Source of the DNA: Streptomyces sp. ADI95-17
GTDB lineage: Bacteria > Actinomycetota > Actinomycetes > Streptomycetales > Streptomycetaceae
Assembly (NCBI RefSeq): GCF_003846175.1
Contig: NZ_ML123050.1
Coordinates: forward strand, 614,318 to 678,317
Direction: 5' to 3'
Length of the DNA stretch: 64,000 bases
Position numbers and translations under genes: made by a program. Shown piece after piece: positions 52,102 through 59,315 of the stretch; positions within the stretch are counted from its first letter, which is position 1, and every line of letters begins with the position of its first letter. The notes beneath the pieces are model-generated. The model was not told the DNA's origin and did not search any database. It saw nothing but the letters and a program-made list of their open reading frames with translations.

Positions 52102-52664
52102 AGCGCCACGTCCTCGATCGCCTCGACGATGCGGGGGTAGGCGCCGCAGCGGCACAGGTTGCCGCTCATCCGCTCGCGGATCTCGTCGGCGTCGAGCGGC
52201 GCCGGGGCCGATGCGGGCGCCTTGCGGGCGGTGGCGTGGGACGGGAAGCCGTCCGCCGCCTCGCCGAGCATGCCGACGGCCGAGCAGATCTGGCCGGGGG
52301 TGCAGTAACCGCACTGCAGGGCGTCGCGGTCCAGGAAGGCTTCCTGGAGCGGGTGGAGCCTCTCGCCGTCGGCGAGGCCCTCGACGGTGGTGATGGCGGC
52401 GCCGTCGTGGGCGACGGCGAGCAGCAGGCAGCTGTTGGCGCGCCGGCCGTCGACGATGACGGTGCACGCCCCGCACTGTCCGTGGTCGCAGCCCTTCTTC
52501 GCACCGGTGAGACCGAGGTGCTCGCGCAGGGCGTCCAGGACGGTGGTGCGGTGATCGAGCGTGAGCGTCCGCTCGGTTCCGTTGATCTGCAGTGTCAGGG
52601 TGGAACGGTCACCGGTTGCTCCCGGCTGTTGCGCACCGTCGTCCCGCCCGCGAGAGGGGTCCAC
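52098..52664 (-). CDS. [2Fe-2S]-binding subunit (PaoA-like)
   Basis: The 188-residue subunit carries the plant-type cluster motif GCDHGQCGACTV with a later cysteine in ANSCLL. The second cluster is in QCGYCTPGQICSAVGML and GNLCRCGAYPRI, so all eight cysteines are present. GTG at 52664 is preferred since GAAAGG lies about nine bases upstream; the open frame runs to 52775. There is no twin-arginine signal in this form, so unlike E. coli PaoA it may be cytoplasmic. Confidence 0.9.
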   Translation of the reverse strand: MDPSRGRDDGAQQPGATGDRSTLTLQINGTERTLTLDHRTTVLDALREHLGLTGAKKGCDHGQCGACTVIVDGRRANSCLLLAVAHDGAAITTVEGLADGERLHPLQEAFLDRDALQCGYCTPGQICSAVGMLGEAADGFPSHATARKAPASAPAPLDADEIRERMSGNLCRCGAYPRIVEAIEDVAL

Positions 52665-52779
52665 GCACTCGCACCTTTCAGAGGTGGGCTTTTGTCCGTT
52701 TTCTACCAGACGCGGGAGGGCTTCCCGTGCCATTGCTCCGCCGCCGGGCCGTGCCCCGCCGGACTGTCGGCCCATCGGT

Positions 52780-53169
52780 CTACCGGTTCGCCAGCCGCAG
52801 CCGCACCTCTTCCTCCTGGTCGCCGGAGACGGTCCCGACGACCGTCACGTCGAAGGCGTGCGCCAGGCTCTGCCGGAGCCGTTCCACCGCCCAGTAGCCG
52901 CCCTGGACGTCGACGCTCACGGGCGCGCCGAGGGCGACCGGCCCGGAGACCACCCTGGCCTCGGCGACGTCGACGGTCACCACCCACGCGGTGGGGCGCT
53001 TCCCGGCGAGGTGCTGCGGTACGTCGACCGAGGCCCGGTCGGTGGTGAACGCGGCCCGCAGCACGTCGAAGACCATCCGCGCATCGCCCTTCTCGCACCC
53101 GCTGATGACGACCGAGACCTCCTGTCCGTACCCGCTCTCCTCCGCCTGCTTCTCCTTGATGGTGTTCAC
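52780..53169 (-). CDS. hypothetical conserved-type protein
   Basis: GTG at 53169 with GGAAGGA upstream opens 129 residues: GYGQEVSVVISGCEKGDARM, then VFDVLRAAFTTD, a second VDVPQHL, and WAVERLRQSLAHAFDVTVVG. The fold looks like a small alpha/beta protein. No enzyme motif was recognised. It ends 115 bases before the iron-sulfur gene in the same direction, so it may belong to that transcript. Confidence 0.65.
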   Translation of the reverse strand: MNTIKEKQAEESGYGQEVSVVISGCEKGDARMVFDVLRAAFTTDRASVDVPQHLAGKRPTAWVVTVDVAEARVVSGPVALGAPVSVDVQGGYWAVERLRQSLAHAFDVTVVGTVSGDQEEEVRLRLANR

Positions 53170-53466
53170 CGCGGTTCCTTCCGCTCGGTGTTCCACTCCG
53201 CGTCCCCGCGCCGGGTGCCGTGCCCCAGCGGTGTTTCGAGGATGTCTCCAGGCTCTCCCCGCGGCAGGACGACGGCGACACGGGGCCGGGTGCGCGCGGG
53301 GCCCGTGGACGGCCGCCGATCGGGTGCGCGCACCTCACCGCACCCCGCGTTCCCCGCACGGCCGCTGCGCCCTCGACGCGAAACTCCTTTTCAGGTCATA
53401 TCCACTTAAAACATGAATTCATGGCAATTATTGCGTGAGGGCTTCGCCTCGGGGTATCCGGCAAGC

Positions 53467-53799
53467 ATGGACGTTTCGAGCACAGACCTGACTTCACTGG
53501 CTCTCGTTCTCGCCGACGGGCGGGGCGCGACCGGGTCGGTGATGGGCATTGTCGGAGTGGTGCTGGTGGCCGTGCTGATCGGCGCGGTCTGGCTGGGGAA
53601 GCGGCGCCGGGCCCAGGAGCTGCCACCACCCAGACCCGACGAGCAGCCACCCCGGCCGGACCACCGCAGCCACATCGAGGAGCGCGATGTGCACGGCGAC
53701 GACCACTTCCCGCCCGACCGCCGGGGCCTTTCGCCGTACGAACTCGGTGACCACGGGAACGAGCCCATCCCCCGCGACACGGACGAGCGGCGCGACTGA
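53467..53799 (+). CDS. DUF6479-like single-pass membrane protein
   Basis: The 110-residue protein has one membrane helix (MGIVGVVLVAVLIGAVWLG, residues about 26-44) followed by a long polar tail with PPPRPDEQPPRPDHRSHIEE and SPYELGDHGNEP, as in the Streptomyces DUF6479 family. I use ATG 53467; an ATG at 53413 would add 18 residues. Function unknown. Confidence 0.72.
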   Translation: MDVSSTDLTSLALVLADGRGATGSVMGIVGVVLVAVLIGAVWLGKRRRAQELPPPRPDEQPPRPDHRSHIEERDVHGDDHFPPDRRGLSPYELGDHGNEPIPRDTDERRD

Positions 53800-53934
53800 C
53801 CCGGCGGACTCCCCCGGCGGCGGCCCAGGGCAGGGGCGTCGCGTGTTGCGGGGGTGACTGCCTCCGGTGAGGCTGGTGGGGGCCCGTCGGGCACGGCGTA
53901 CCCAGACCTCAGAACCGATGAAGGCAGTAGGACC

Positions 53935-54762
53935 ATGACCGGAAGCCACCCGGGGAAGGCGCCGACACCTGCGCCGCTGACCGGATCCGCAGCGCCCTGC
54001 TGGGTCAACCTCATGACCCGCGATCTGGGGGCGGCCCAGGAGTTCTACGGCGCCGTGCTGGGGTGGACCTTCCGTCCGGGCAAGCTGGGGCAGGAGTTCT
54101 CGGTCGCGCGCCGGGGCGACGTACCGGTCGCCGGCATCGGCGCGGTGGCGACCGCCTACCAGGTGGCCGTCGTCTGGACGCCCTACTTCGCCGTCACCGA
54201 CGCCGATGCGGCCGCCTCGCGCATCCGTGAGCGCAGCGGCACCGTCGCCGTGGGCCCGATGGCACTCGGGAAGGGGCGCGGAGCGCTCGCGGCGGACCGG
54301 GACGGTGCGGTGTTCGGGATCTGGGAACGGACCGAGCCCGCGACCTCGCCGCCCGCGCCGGACGACCATTCGCACGCCTGGCTGCGGCTGCACACCAGGA
54401 ACGCCTTCGACGCCGCGATCTTCTACGGGCAGGTGCTCGACTGGGCGAGCGGGCGCCCGGGGTGCTGCGAGGTGTCGTACGAGAAGGACGAGGTCATCGT
54501 CGAGTGCGACGGGCGCCGGCTGGTCCGGATCAGCTCCGGCGCGGTGGAGGCGGCACCCGATCCGCTGGTCCGCCCGCACTGGCAGGTGCACTTCCCGGTC
54601 GGCGATGTGGCGGCCACGGTCGCGGCCGCGCGGGCGCACGGCGGCAGCCTGGTCGAGCAGCGGTCGCTGGCGCAGGGCACGGCGGCGACGCTGCTGGACC
54701 CGGACGGCGGCCTCTTCACCGTCACGGACGTCCGGGGCCTCACGACGGACGGTCCCGGCTGA
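53935..54762 (+). CDS. VOC-family protein with two glyoxalase-like domains
   Basis: The 275-residue protein has two beta-alpha-beta-beta-beta modules. The first is about residues 20-130: CWVNLMTRDLGAAQEFYGAV, then LGWTF. The second is about 145-265: HAWLRLHTRNAFDAAIFYGQ, then VLDWASG. Many Streptomyces homologues are annotated as hydroxylases or glyoxalase-like. Metal-ligand positions are only partly conserved, so activity is unclear. AGTAGGA precedes the ATG. Convergent with the next gene. Confidence 0.85.
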   Translation: MTGSHPGKAPTPAPLTGSAAPCWVNLMTRDLGAAQEFYGAVLGWTFRPGKLGQEFSVARRGDVPVAGIGAVATAYQVAVVWTPYFAVTDADAAASRIRERSGTVAVGPMALGKGRGALAADRDGAVFGIWERTEPATSPPAPDDHSHAWLRLHTRNAFDAAIFYGQVLDWASGRPGCCEVSYEKDEVIVECDGRRLVRISSGAVEAAPDPLVRPHWQVHFPVGDVAATVAAARAHGGSLVEQRSLAQGTAATLLDPDGGLFTVTDVRGLTTDGPG

Positions 54763-54789
54763 GCACGCCGTCCGCTCCGCGGCGCTCGA

Positions 54790-55299
54790 TCACTTGTCGC
54801 GCGTGGACGAGGAGCGGGCCAGTGCCCAGGCCGGGAAGACGAACCAGCAGATCAGGAACCACAGCGCCATCCCGCCGACCAGCCACAGCGCGACGGAGTT
54901 GTGCAGGGCCACCCGCAGGATGAGCAGCAGGGCGGAGCACATCGTGCAGAACAGCAGGACGAGCCCCACCACCGTCATCCGTGACGCCCAGGTGACCGTC
55001 TGCGGTTTGAGCCGCCGCCCGGTGAGCAGCCGGTGGTACGAGACGGGGCCGATCAGGGCGGCGGCGGTGGCGGATCCCAGCACCACGGTGACCACGTAGA
55101 TGGTGCGGTCGGTGTCCGAGAGCCCGGCGAAGCGGGGCTGGAAGACGACGGCCAGCAGAAAGCCGAAGAGGATCTGGACGCCGGTCTGGGCGACCCGCAG
55201 TTCCTGGAGCAGATCGCTCCACCGCCGGTCCGCCCGTTCCTCGGGCGTCTCGTCGCGGCCGGGGCGGCCGCGGTCGGGGCGATGCGCTGTCGAGGTCAC
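54790..55299 (-). CDS. DUF6328-family membrane protein
   Basis: From GTG at 55299 (GGAGG upstream) the 169 residues begin TSTAHRPDRGRPGRDETPEE. They have RWSDLLQELRVAQTGVQILFG, then four hydrophobic helices (residues about 45-65, 75-95, 110-130, 137-157), the pattern of actinobacterial DUF6328. Function unknown; it lies in the cell membrane. Confidence 0.77.
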   Translation of the reverse strand: MTSTAHRPDRGRPGRDETPEERADRRWSDLLQELRVAQTGVQILFGFLLAVVFQPRFAGLSDTDRTIYVVTVVLGSATAAALIGPVSYHRLLTGRRLKPQTVTWASRMTVVGLVLLFCTMCSALLLILRVALHNSVALWLVGGMALWFLICWFVFPAWALARSSSTRDK

Positions 55300-55513
55300 C
55301 GGGAGCCTCCGTCCGAATACCCGGAGTACTTCGTGTTCCCCTCCTCCCCCACCGTAACCGGTCACCGGGGAAGGGGAGACGGCCGGATCGTCCGCCAGGC
55401 CCTCGACGATCACTCCGGCCTCACCTAGGATTCTGAGTACGGCATCGCGCGTCGGTCACCGGCTGGGTGAGGCGTGGAGGTGCCCGTGAGATGCCCGTTG
55501 GAGGCATTCCACA

Positions 55514-55903
55514 GTGTCAGTCGAGTTGAATCACACCATCATCCACTCCCGGGACAACCGGGAGTCCGCGGAGTTCCTGGCGGACATACTGGGGCTCGAA
55601 GTCGGCGAGGAATGGGGCCCGTTCGTCCCGGTCTCCACCGCGAACGGAGTCACCCTGGACTTCGCGACCGTTCCCGAAGCCTCGATCACCACGCAGCACT
55701 ACGCCTTCCTCATCTCGGAAGGCGAGTTCGACACCGCGTACGCCCGCATCAAGGAACTCGGGATCACGTACTACGCGGATCCGCACCGGAAGCATCCGGG
55801 CGAGATCAACCACAACGACGGCGGCCAGGGCGTGTACTTCGCCGATCCCGCCGGTCACGGCATGGAGATCATCACGCGTCCGTACGGGGGCTTCGCCTCG
55901 TAA
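55514..55903 (+). CDS. VOC-family glyoxalase-like protein
   Basis: The 129-residue single-domain protein has VELNHTIIHSRDNRESAEFL, GLEVGEEWGPFVPV and GVYFADPAGHGMEIITRPYG. His in NHTII and Glu in GMEII fit metal-ligand positions of glyoxalase/dioxygenase relatives. Start GTG 55514 after GGAGG. Substrate unknown. A hairpin terminator follows. Confidence 0.87.
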   Translation: MSVELNHTIIHSRDNRESAEFLADILGLEVGEEWGPFVPVSTANGVTLDFATVPEASITTQHYAFLISEGEFDTAYARIKELGITYYADPHRKHPGEINHNDGGQGVYFADPAGHGMEIITRPYGGFAS

Positions 55904-55919
55904 CACCACGCTCCTGCAA

Positions 55920-55966
55920 GGGGGTTCGGCTCCGGCATCCGGGTACGGATGCCGGGTCGGGCCCCC
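55920..55966. terminator. hairpin terminator between convergent VOC and GNAT genes
   Basis: CCGGCATCC (55932-55940) pairs with GGATGCCGG (55947-55955), and outer G and C runs (55920-55924, 55962-55966) extend the stem. Confidence 0.8.
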
Positions 55967-55976
55967 TCGCGTCCGT

Positions 55977-56468
55977 TCAGTCGATCGGCAGCAGCAGCTC
56001 GGGCCGGTCCCACATCACCGCGGGCGGATCGGCCGCCAGGGTGCCGGTCCGACGGGCCCCCACGCTCCGGTAGAAGCCCTCGGCGGGCGGGTGCGAGACG
56101 ATGCGCACTGCGGTGAGTCCGGCGCGCTCCGCCTCGCCGCGCAGATGCCCGACGAGGAGCCGTCCGATGCCGAGTCCCTGCGCGGCATCGGCGACGAACA
56201 TCAGGTCGAGCTCCGGCGGCGCGAGAACGAGCGAGTAGAAGCCGAGCAGCCGGTCGGTGTCGGACTCCACCGCCGCGAAGACCCGGTGGGTCTCGATGTA
56301 GTCCGGACCGACCCGGTATCCGGCGACCATGGCGGCGTAGTGCCCCTCGTAGGCGCGGGACGTCCTGACCAGCCGGGTGAGCCGCTTCGCGTCCCGGGCG
56401 GTGGCACGCCTGATGCGTACGGACTCCCGCGGCGCCCCGCCACCCCGGTGTGTAATGCTCGATTTCAT
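55977..56468 (-). CDS. GNAT-family N-acetyltransferase
   Basis: The 163-residue protein has a GNAT core: RIRRATARDAKRLTRLVRTS, then LDLMFVADAAQGLGIGRLLV, where the Q-x-x-G-I-G loop binds acetyl-CoA, and EGFYRSVGARRTG. Start ATG 56468 gives MKSSITHRGGG; the longer open frame lacks a good site. The start codon sits inside a 31-bp inverted repeat, which may regulate it. The acceptor is unknown. Confidence 0.87.
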   Translation of the reverse strand: MKSSITHRGGGAPRESVRIRRATARDAKRLTRLVRTSRAYEGHYAAMVAGYRVGPDYIETHRVFAAVESDTDRLLGFYSLVLAPPELDLMFVADAAQGLGIGRLLVGHLRGEAERAGLTAVRIVSHPPAEGFYRSVGARRTGTLAADPPAVMWDRPELLLPID

Positions 56469-56482
56469 GAATGGAGTATTAC
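56452..56482. promoter_or_regulatory. inverted repeat over the GNAT start codon
   Basis: GTAATGCTC (56452-56460) and GAGTATTAC (56474-56482) match at eight of nine positions as inverted arms around a 13-base spacer containing the ATG. This is notably AT-rich for the region and could be an operator. Confidence 0.45.
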
Positions 56483-56534
56483 GCATCCGGACGCCGGGCA
56501 CCCACCCACGAGCCACCGGCCGGCCCGTCGGGCA

Positions 56535-56939
56535 CTACGACGGATCGCGCGCCGTGCGCCACTCGTCGACCATGGCATCGATGTCGAACGGCTTGAGGTT
56601 CAGCGGCGGGCCCGGCGGCGGCCGCCTGATGGCCGCCGCGATCTTCTCGTTCACCTCGGACAGCATGCGCCGCACCTCGGCTTCCGTCCGTGCCCCGGAC
56701 ACCGATTCGGCCACGTCCTCCGCCTGCTTGCGCAGGGCCAGGGCCGGCGGGAGCACCGACACCCCCTCGCGCTGAAGCTTCTGCTTGATCCACCAGTTCT
56801 CGTCGTAGGGGGCCCCGATACTGTCGAGCGGCTTACCGAATCCCGGCAACTGCGAGATGTCACCACGCTGCTCGGACTCCCGGATCTGCTTGTCGACCCA
56901 TGATTCGAAGCTGACGCCCGCAGGCTTTCGCTCGGTCAA
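56535..56939 (-). CDS. DUF1992 (DnaJ-associated) domain protein
   Basis: The 134-residue protein contains the DUF1992 pattern: WVDKQIRESEQRGDISQLPG, then GKPL, DENWWIKQKLQREGVSVLPP and LALRKQAEDVAESV. Members occur beside or fused to DnaJ domains; function is not established. No J domain is present. Start ATG 56939. Confidence 0.88.
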   Translation of the reverse strand: MTERKPAGVSFESWVDKQIRESEQRGDISQLPGFGKPLDSIGAPYDENWWIKQKLQREGVSVLPPALALRKQAEDVAESVSGARTEAEVRRMLSEVNEKIAAAIRRPPPGPPLNLKPFDIDAMVDEWRTARDPS

Positions 56940-57074
56940 CGTACGCCCCTCTCGGAGGATTCGTAATCCGGTCCCTTCACGATACCCAGGGACCGAGCGA
57001 CGCCGGTCCCGGCCTCCACGCCCGGCGGCACAACGCCCTTCGGCGCCATACCGCTTCGGGTCCGGCGGCCCGTT

Positions 57075-58016
57075 TCAGTGCGCGTGCCCGGCGGGCGCCC
57101 CGGCCCCGCCCTCCCGGTGCCCGCCGTCGCCGTTCCCCGGTTCCGCCACCCGGACGGTGAACGCCGCGGTGCGCACCTTGCCCTCGTGCTTGAAGTCGAG
57201 GAAGAGCCGGTACGTTCCGGCACTGGGTGCCGTCGCGGTGAAGGACACCTCCGGCCCGGGGCCGCCCTCGTTCGGGTGGACATGCAGATAGGCCAGGTCG
57301 CCCGAGCGCAGGGCGACCAGGTGCCCGTACGCACCGAGGTAGGGCTGGAGGTCGGTGACGGGACGGCCGTTCCTGCTGACGGACAGCTTGAGTTCGCCGC
57401 TTCGGCCGGCCCGGAGTTCACCGCCGAGCGCCACTCGGTAGCCGTCGACCTCGGCCGTGGTGCCCGGGGCCGGTAGAGCGGCGGGGCGGTAGGCGCCCGA
57501 GACGGCCAGATCCGCGCCGAGGGTGAGGTTGCCGGCGCCCGCGGCCGCCGGGGTGAAGTCGGCGAACACCCGGTAGCCACCGGCCTCGGGCAGGTCGACA
57601 GGGGTCGACCAGGTGCCGTCGGCCGCACGGACGGGGTGCAGGTGACGGTACTGGGTGAGGTCGGTGGAGGCGAGGATGAAGTGCAGCTCCTTGCCGTGCT
57701 CACGCTGATAGGCGGTGACCTTGCGCCCGCTGTCGTCCTTGACCGCGAACCGGATCTCGGTCCGGGCCCCGGCCCGGACCGTCGGTGTCGCCAGGTCCAG
57801 GGTGTAGCCACCCTCCGAGATCTGCAGTCCGCCGGGCGCGTGGTCCGCAGCCGGCTTCGCCCCGCCCTCCTCTCCCCCGCCGTGGCCGCCGTGCTGTTGT
57901 GCGGGGCGGTCCTCGGCGGCCACCAGCGGGTCGACGCTCCTGCCCACTCCGTAGGCGGTTCCGAAGGTCGCGGCGAGCGCGGCGGCGAAGGCGGTGATCC
58001 TCAGTGCGTTGTTCAT
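57075..58016 (-). CDS. copper-responsive secreted/anchored protein of unknown function
   Basis: The 313-residue protein has an N-terminal membrane or signal segment (LRITAFAAALAATFGTAYGV) and a His-rich stretch (QQHGGHGGG). Two beta-rich halves follow, with HFILASTDLTQYRHLHPVRA and LVALRSGDLAYLHVHPNEGG, and the end is Gly/His-rich (AGHAH). Repeated His-x-His pairs suggest copper binding. A perfect CsoR-type palindrome lies 56 bases upstream, so transcription probably rises with copper. No CsoR or CopA gene is adjacent. Confidence 0.8.
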   Translation of the reverse strand: MNNALRITAFAAALAATFGTAYGVGRSVDPLVAAEDRPAQQHGGHGGGEEGGAKPAADHAPGGLQISEGGYTLDLATPTVRAGARTEIRFAVKDDSGRKVTAYQREHGKELHFILASTDLTQYRHLHPVRAADGTWSTPVDLPEAGGYRVFADFTPAAAGAGNLTLGADLAVSGAYRPAALPAPGTTAEVDGYRVALGGELRAGRSGELKLSVSRNGRPVTDLQPYLGAYGHLVALRSGDLAYLHVHPNEGGPGPEVSFTATAPSAGTYRLFLDFKHEGKVRTAAFTVRVAEPGNGDGGHREGGAGAPAGHAH

Positions 58017-58071
58017 GACGGTTCTCTCCATCGGGTCGACCGGGAGGCAGCGCTTCCCGACACCTCACAAC

Positions 58072-58088
58072 ATACCCCCTGGGGGTAT
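58072..58088. promoter_or_regulatory. CsoR-type copper operator
   Basis: ATACCCCCTGGGGGTAT is a 17-bp palindrome matching the known CsoR box form (TACCC-GGGTA arms). It precedes the His-rich secreted protein gene and would overlap its promoter. Confidence 0.82.
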
Positions 58089-58221
58089 CAAGTCAAGCCC
58101 GGAACGCACCATCGCTTCGCGGGTGGGCAAGAGGTTCACGGGTGGGCAGGGGGTTGTCGGTGGGCAGGGGGCCGTCGGCTGAGCAGGAGGGAGCAGGGCA
58201 GGCCGGATCGCGGCCCGCCGC

Positions 58222-59019
58222 TCAGGCCGGCACCACCAGCCCGGCGCGCAGCCGCTCCACCGCCGCCTCGGGGATGCGCAGACCGTCGCGCACATACCCG
58301 TCGAGTCCGCCCCAGCGTTCGTCCATGGCGTCCAGCGCCGTGTCGAGGTAGCGGGGGCGCACCTCGGTGATCGCGGAGGCGATCTCCGGGTCACCTCCCG
58401 CGTCGAGGAAGTCCTGAACGTACGGCGCGAAGGCGACCCGTACCACCGGATTCACCGCGAGGAACTCGGCGCGCACCACATCGCGCGACGCGCCGAGCAT
58501 CATCAGGAGCAGGGCAGCGGCCCAGCCGGTCCGGTCCTTGCCCGCCGTGCAGTGGAAGAGCACCGGGCGGGCGCGGTCGTCGGCGACGGTCTCGACGAAG
58601 GCCCGGTAAGCGGCGGACGCGCCCGGCGAGAGCACCATCTGCCGGTAGGTGTCCGCGAACAGTCCTGCCGCCTTTCCGCCGCCGAGCATCCGCTCCGCGG
58701 CGACGGGATCGGCGAGCAGGGCGCGCAGCCGGGCGGGCGCCACACCCGGGTTGTCCCCGAGCACATCGGCGACGAACAGCCGTGCGCCCTGCGGCAGCCG
58801 GTCGGGGGCCGCGGCCCGCTCGTCGGCGGTCCGCAGATCGACGACGGTGCGGATGCCGAGCGTGGACATCCGGGAGTCCTGCGCCGCGTCGAGCCCGCTG
58901 AGCTGCCCGGACCGCAGCACGGCACCCGCCCGGACCCGGCGGTCCGGGCCAAGGGCGATGCCGCCCAGGTCGCGCAGATTGAGGACGGTGGATGCCTGGA
59001 CGGCCCTGGCGGTCTGCAC
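58222..59019 (-). CDS. tyrosine-protein phosphatase (Y_phosphatase3 family)
   Basis: The 265-residue protein has NLRDLGGIALGPDRRVRAGA and the P-loop HCTAGKDRTG with catalytic Cys and Arg, as in MptpB-type triple-specificity phosphatases. VRAGAVLRSGQLSGL and VVDLRTADER complete the fold. GTG at 59019 is chosen because GGGGAAG lies about nine bases upstream; the open frame reaches 59181. Cytoplasmic or secreted location cannot be told; no signal peptide is seen. Confidence 0.87.
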   Translation of the reverse strand: MQTARAVQASTVLNLRDLGGIALGPDRRVRAGAVLRSGQLSGLDAAQDSRMSTLGIRTVVDLRTADERAAAPDRLPQGARLFVADVLGDNPGVAPARLRALLADPVAAERMLGGGKAAGLFADTYRQMVLSPGASAAYRAFVETVADDRARPVLFHCTAGKDRTGWAAALLLMMLGASRDVVRAEFLAVNPVVRVAFAPYVQDFLDAGGDPEIASAITEVRPRYLDTALDAMDERWGGLDGYVRDGLRIPEAAVERLRAGLVVPA

Positions 59020-59315
59020 GATGAACTTCCCCTTTTTCGCTCGACGCGTATCCGAATTCATTCGGTTTTGCCGGATCAAACGTCGCACGCAGCCGGGAAA
59101 TCGACAAAGTAAAACGCCGGTGGGCGCCATTTGGGGGCACCTGCGGTGATAACAGAGGTGTGAAATCACGACCGCTCTCACCCCAGGTCAGGGGCGCACC
59201 ACACCAATAGCGGCGTGTTCCGTGAATACCCGATCCTGAATTCTCGGCCCGGCGTTTCCCGCCGGAGTACGGATCGGGTCGGCACGGCCCTTGCCGGGCC
59301 GCGGAATCCGCGCGT
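59020..59315. other. intergenic region without a supported gene
   Basis: It separates the phosphatase from the end of the molybdate operon. AT-rich patches (around 59045-59075 and 59150-59175) may hold the phosphatase promoter, but no clear hexamers or hairpin were found. Confidence 0.4.

Noticed and set aside
53413..53466. Earlier ATG for the DUF6479-like gene
   Set aside because: The 18 extra residues (MNSWQLLREGFASGYPAS) come from an AT-rich promoter-like region and do not fit the usual short N-terminus of the family.
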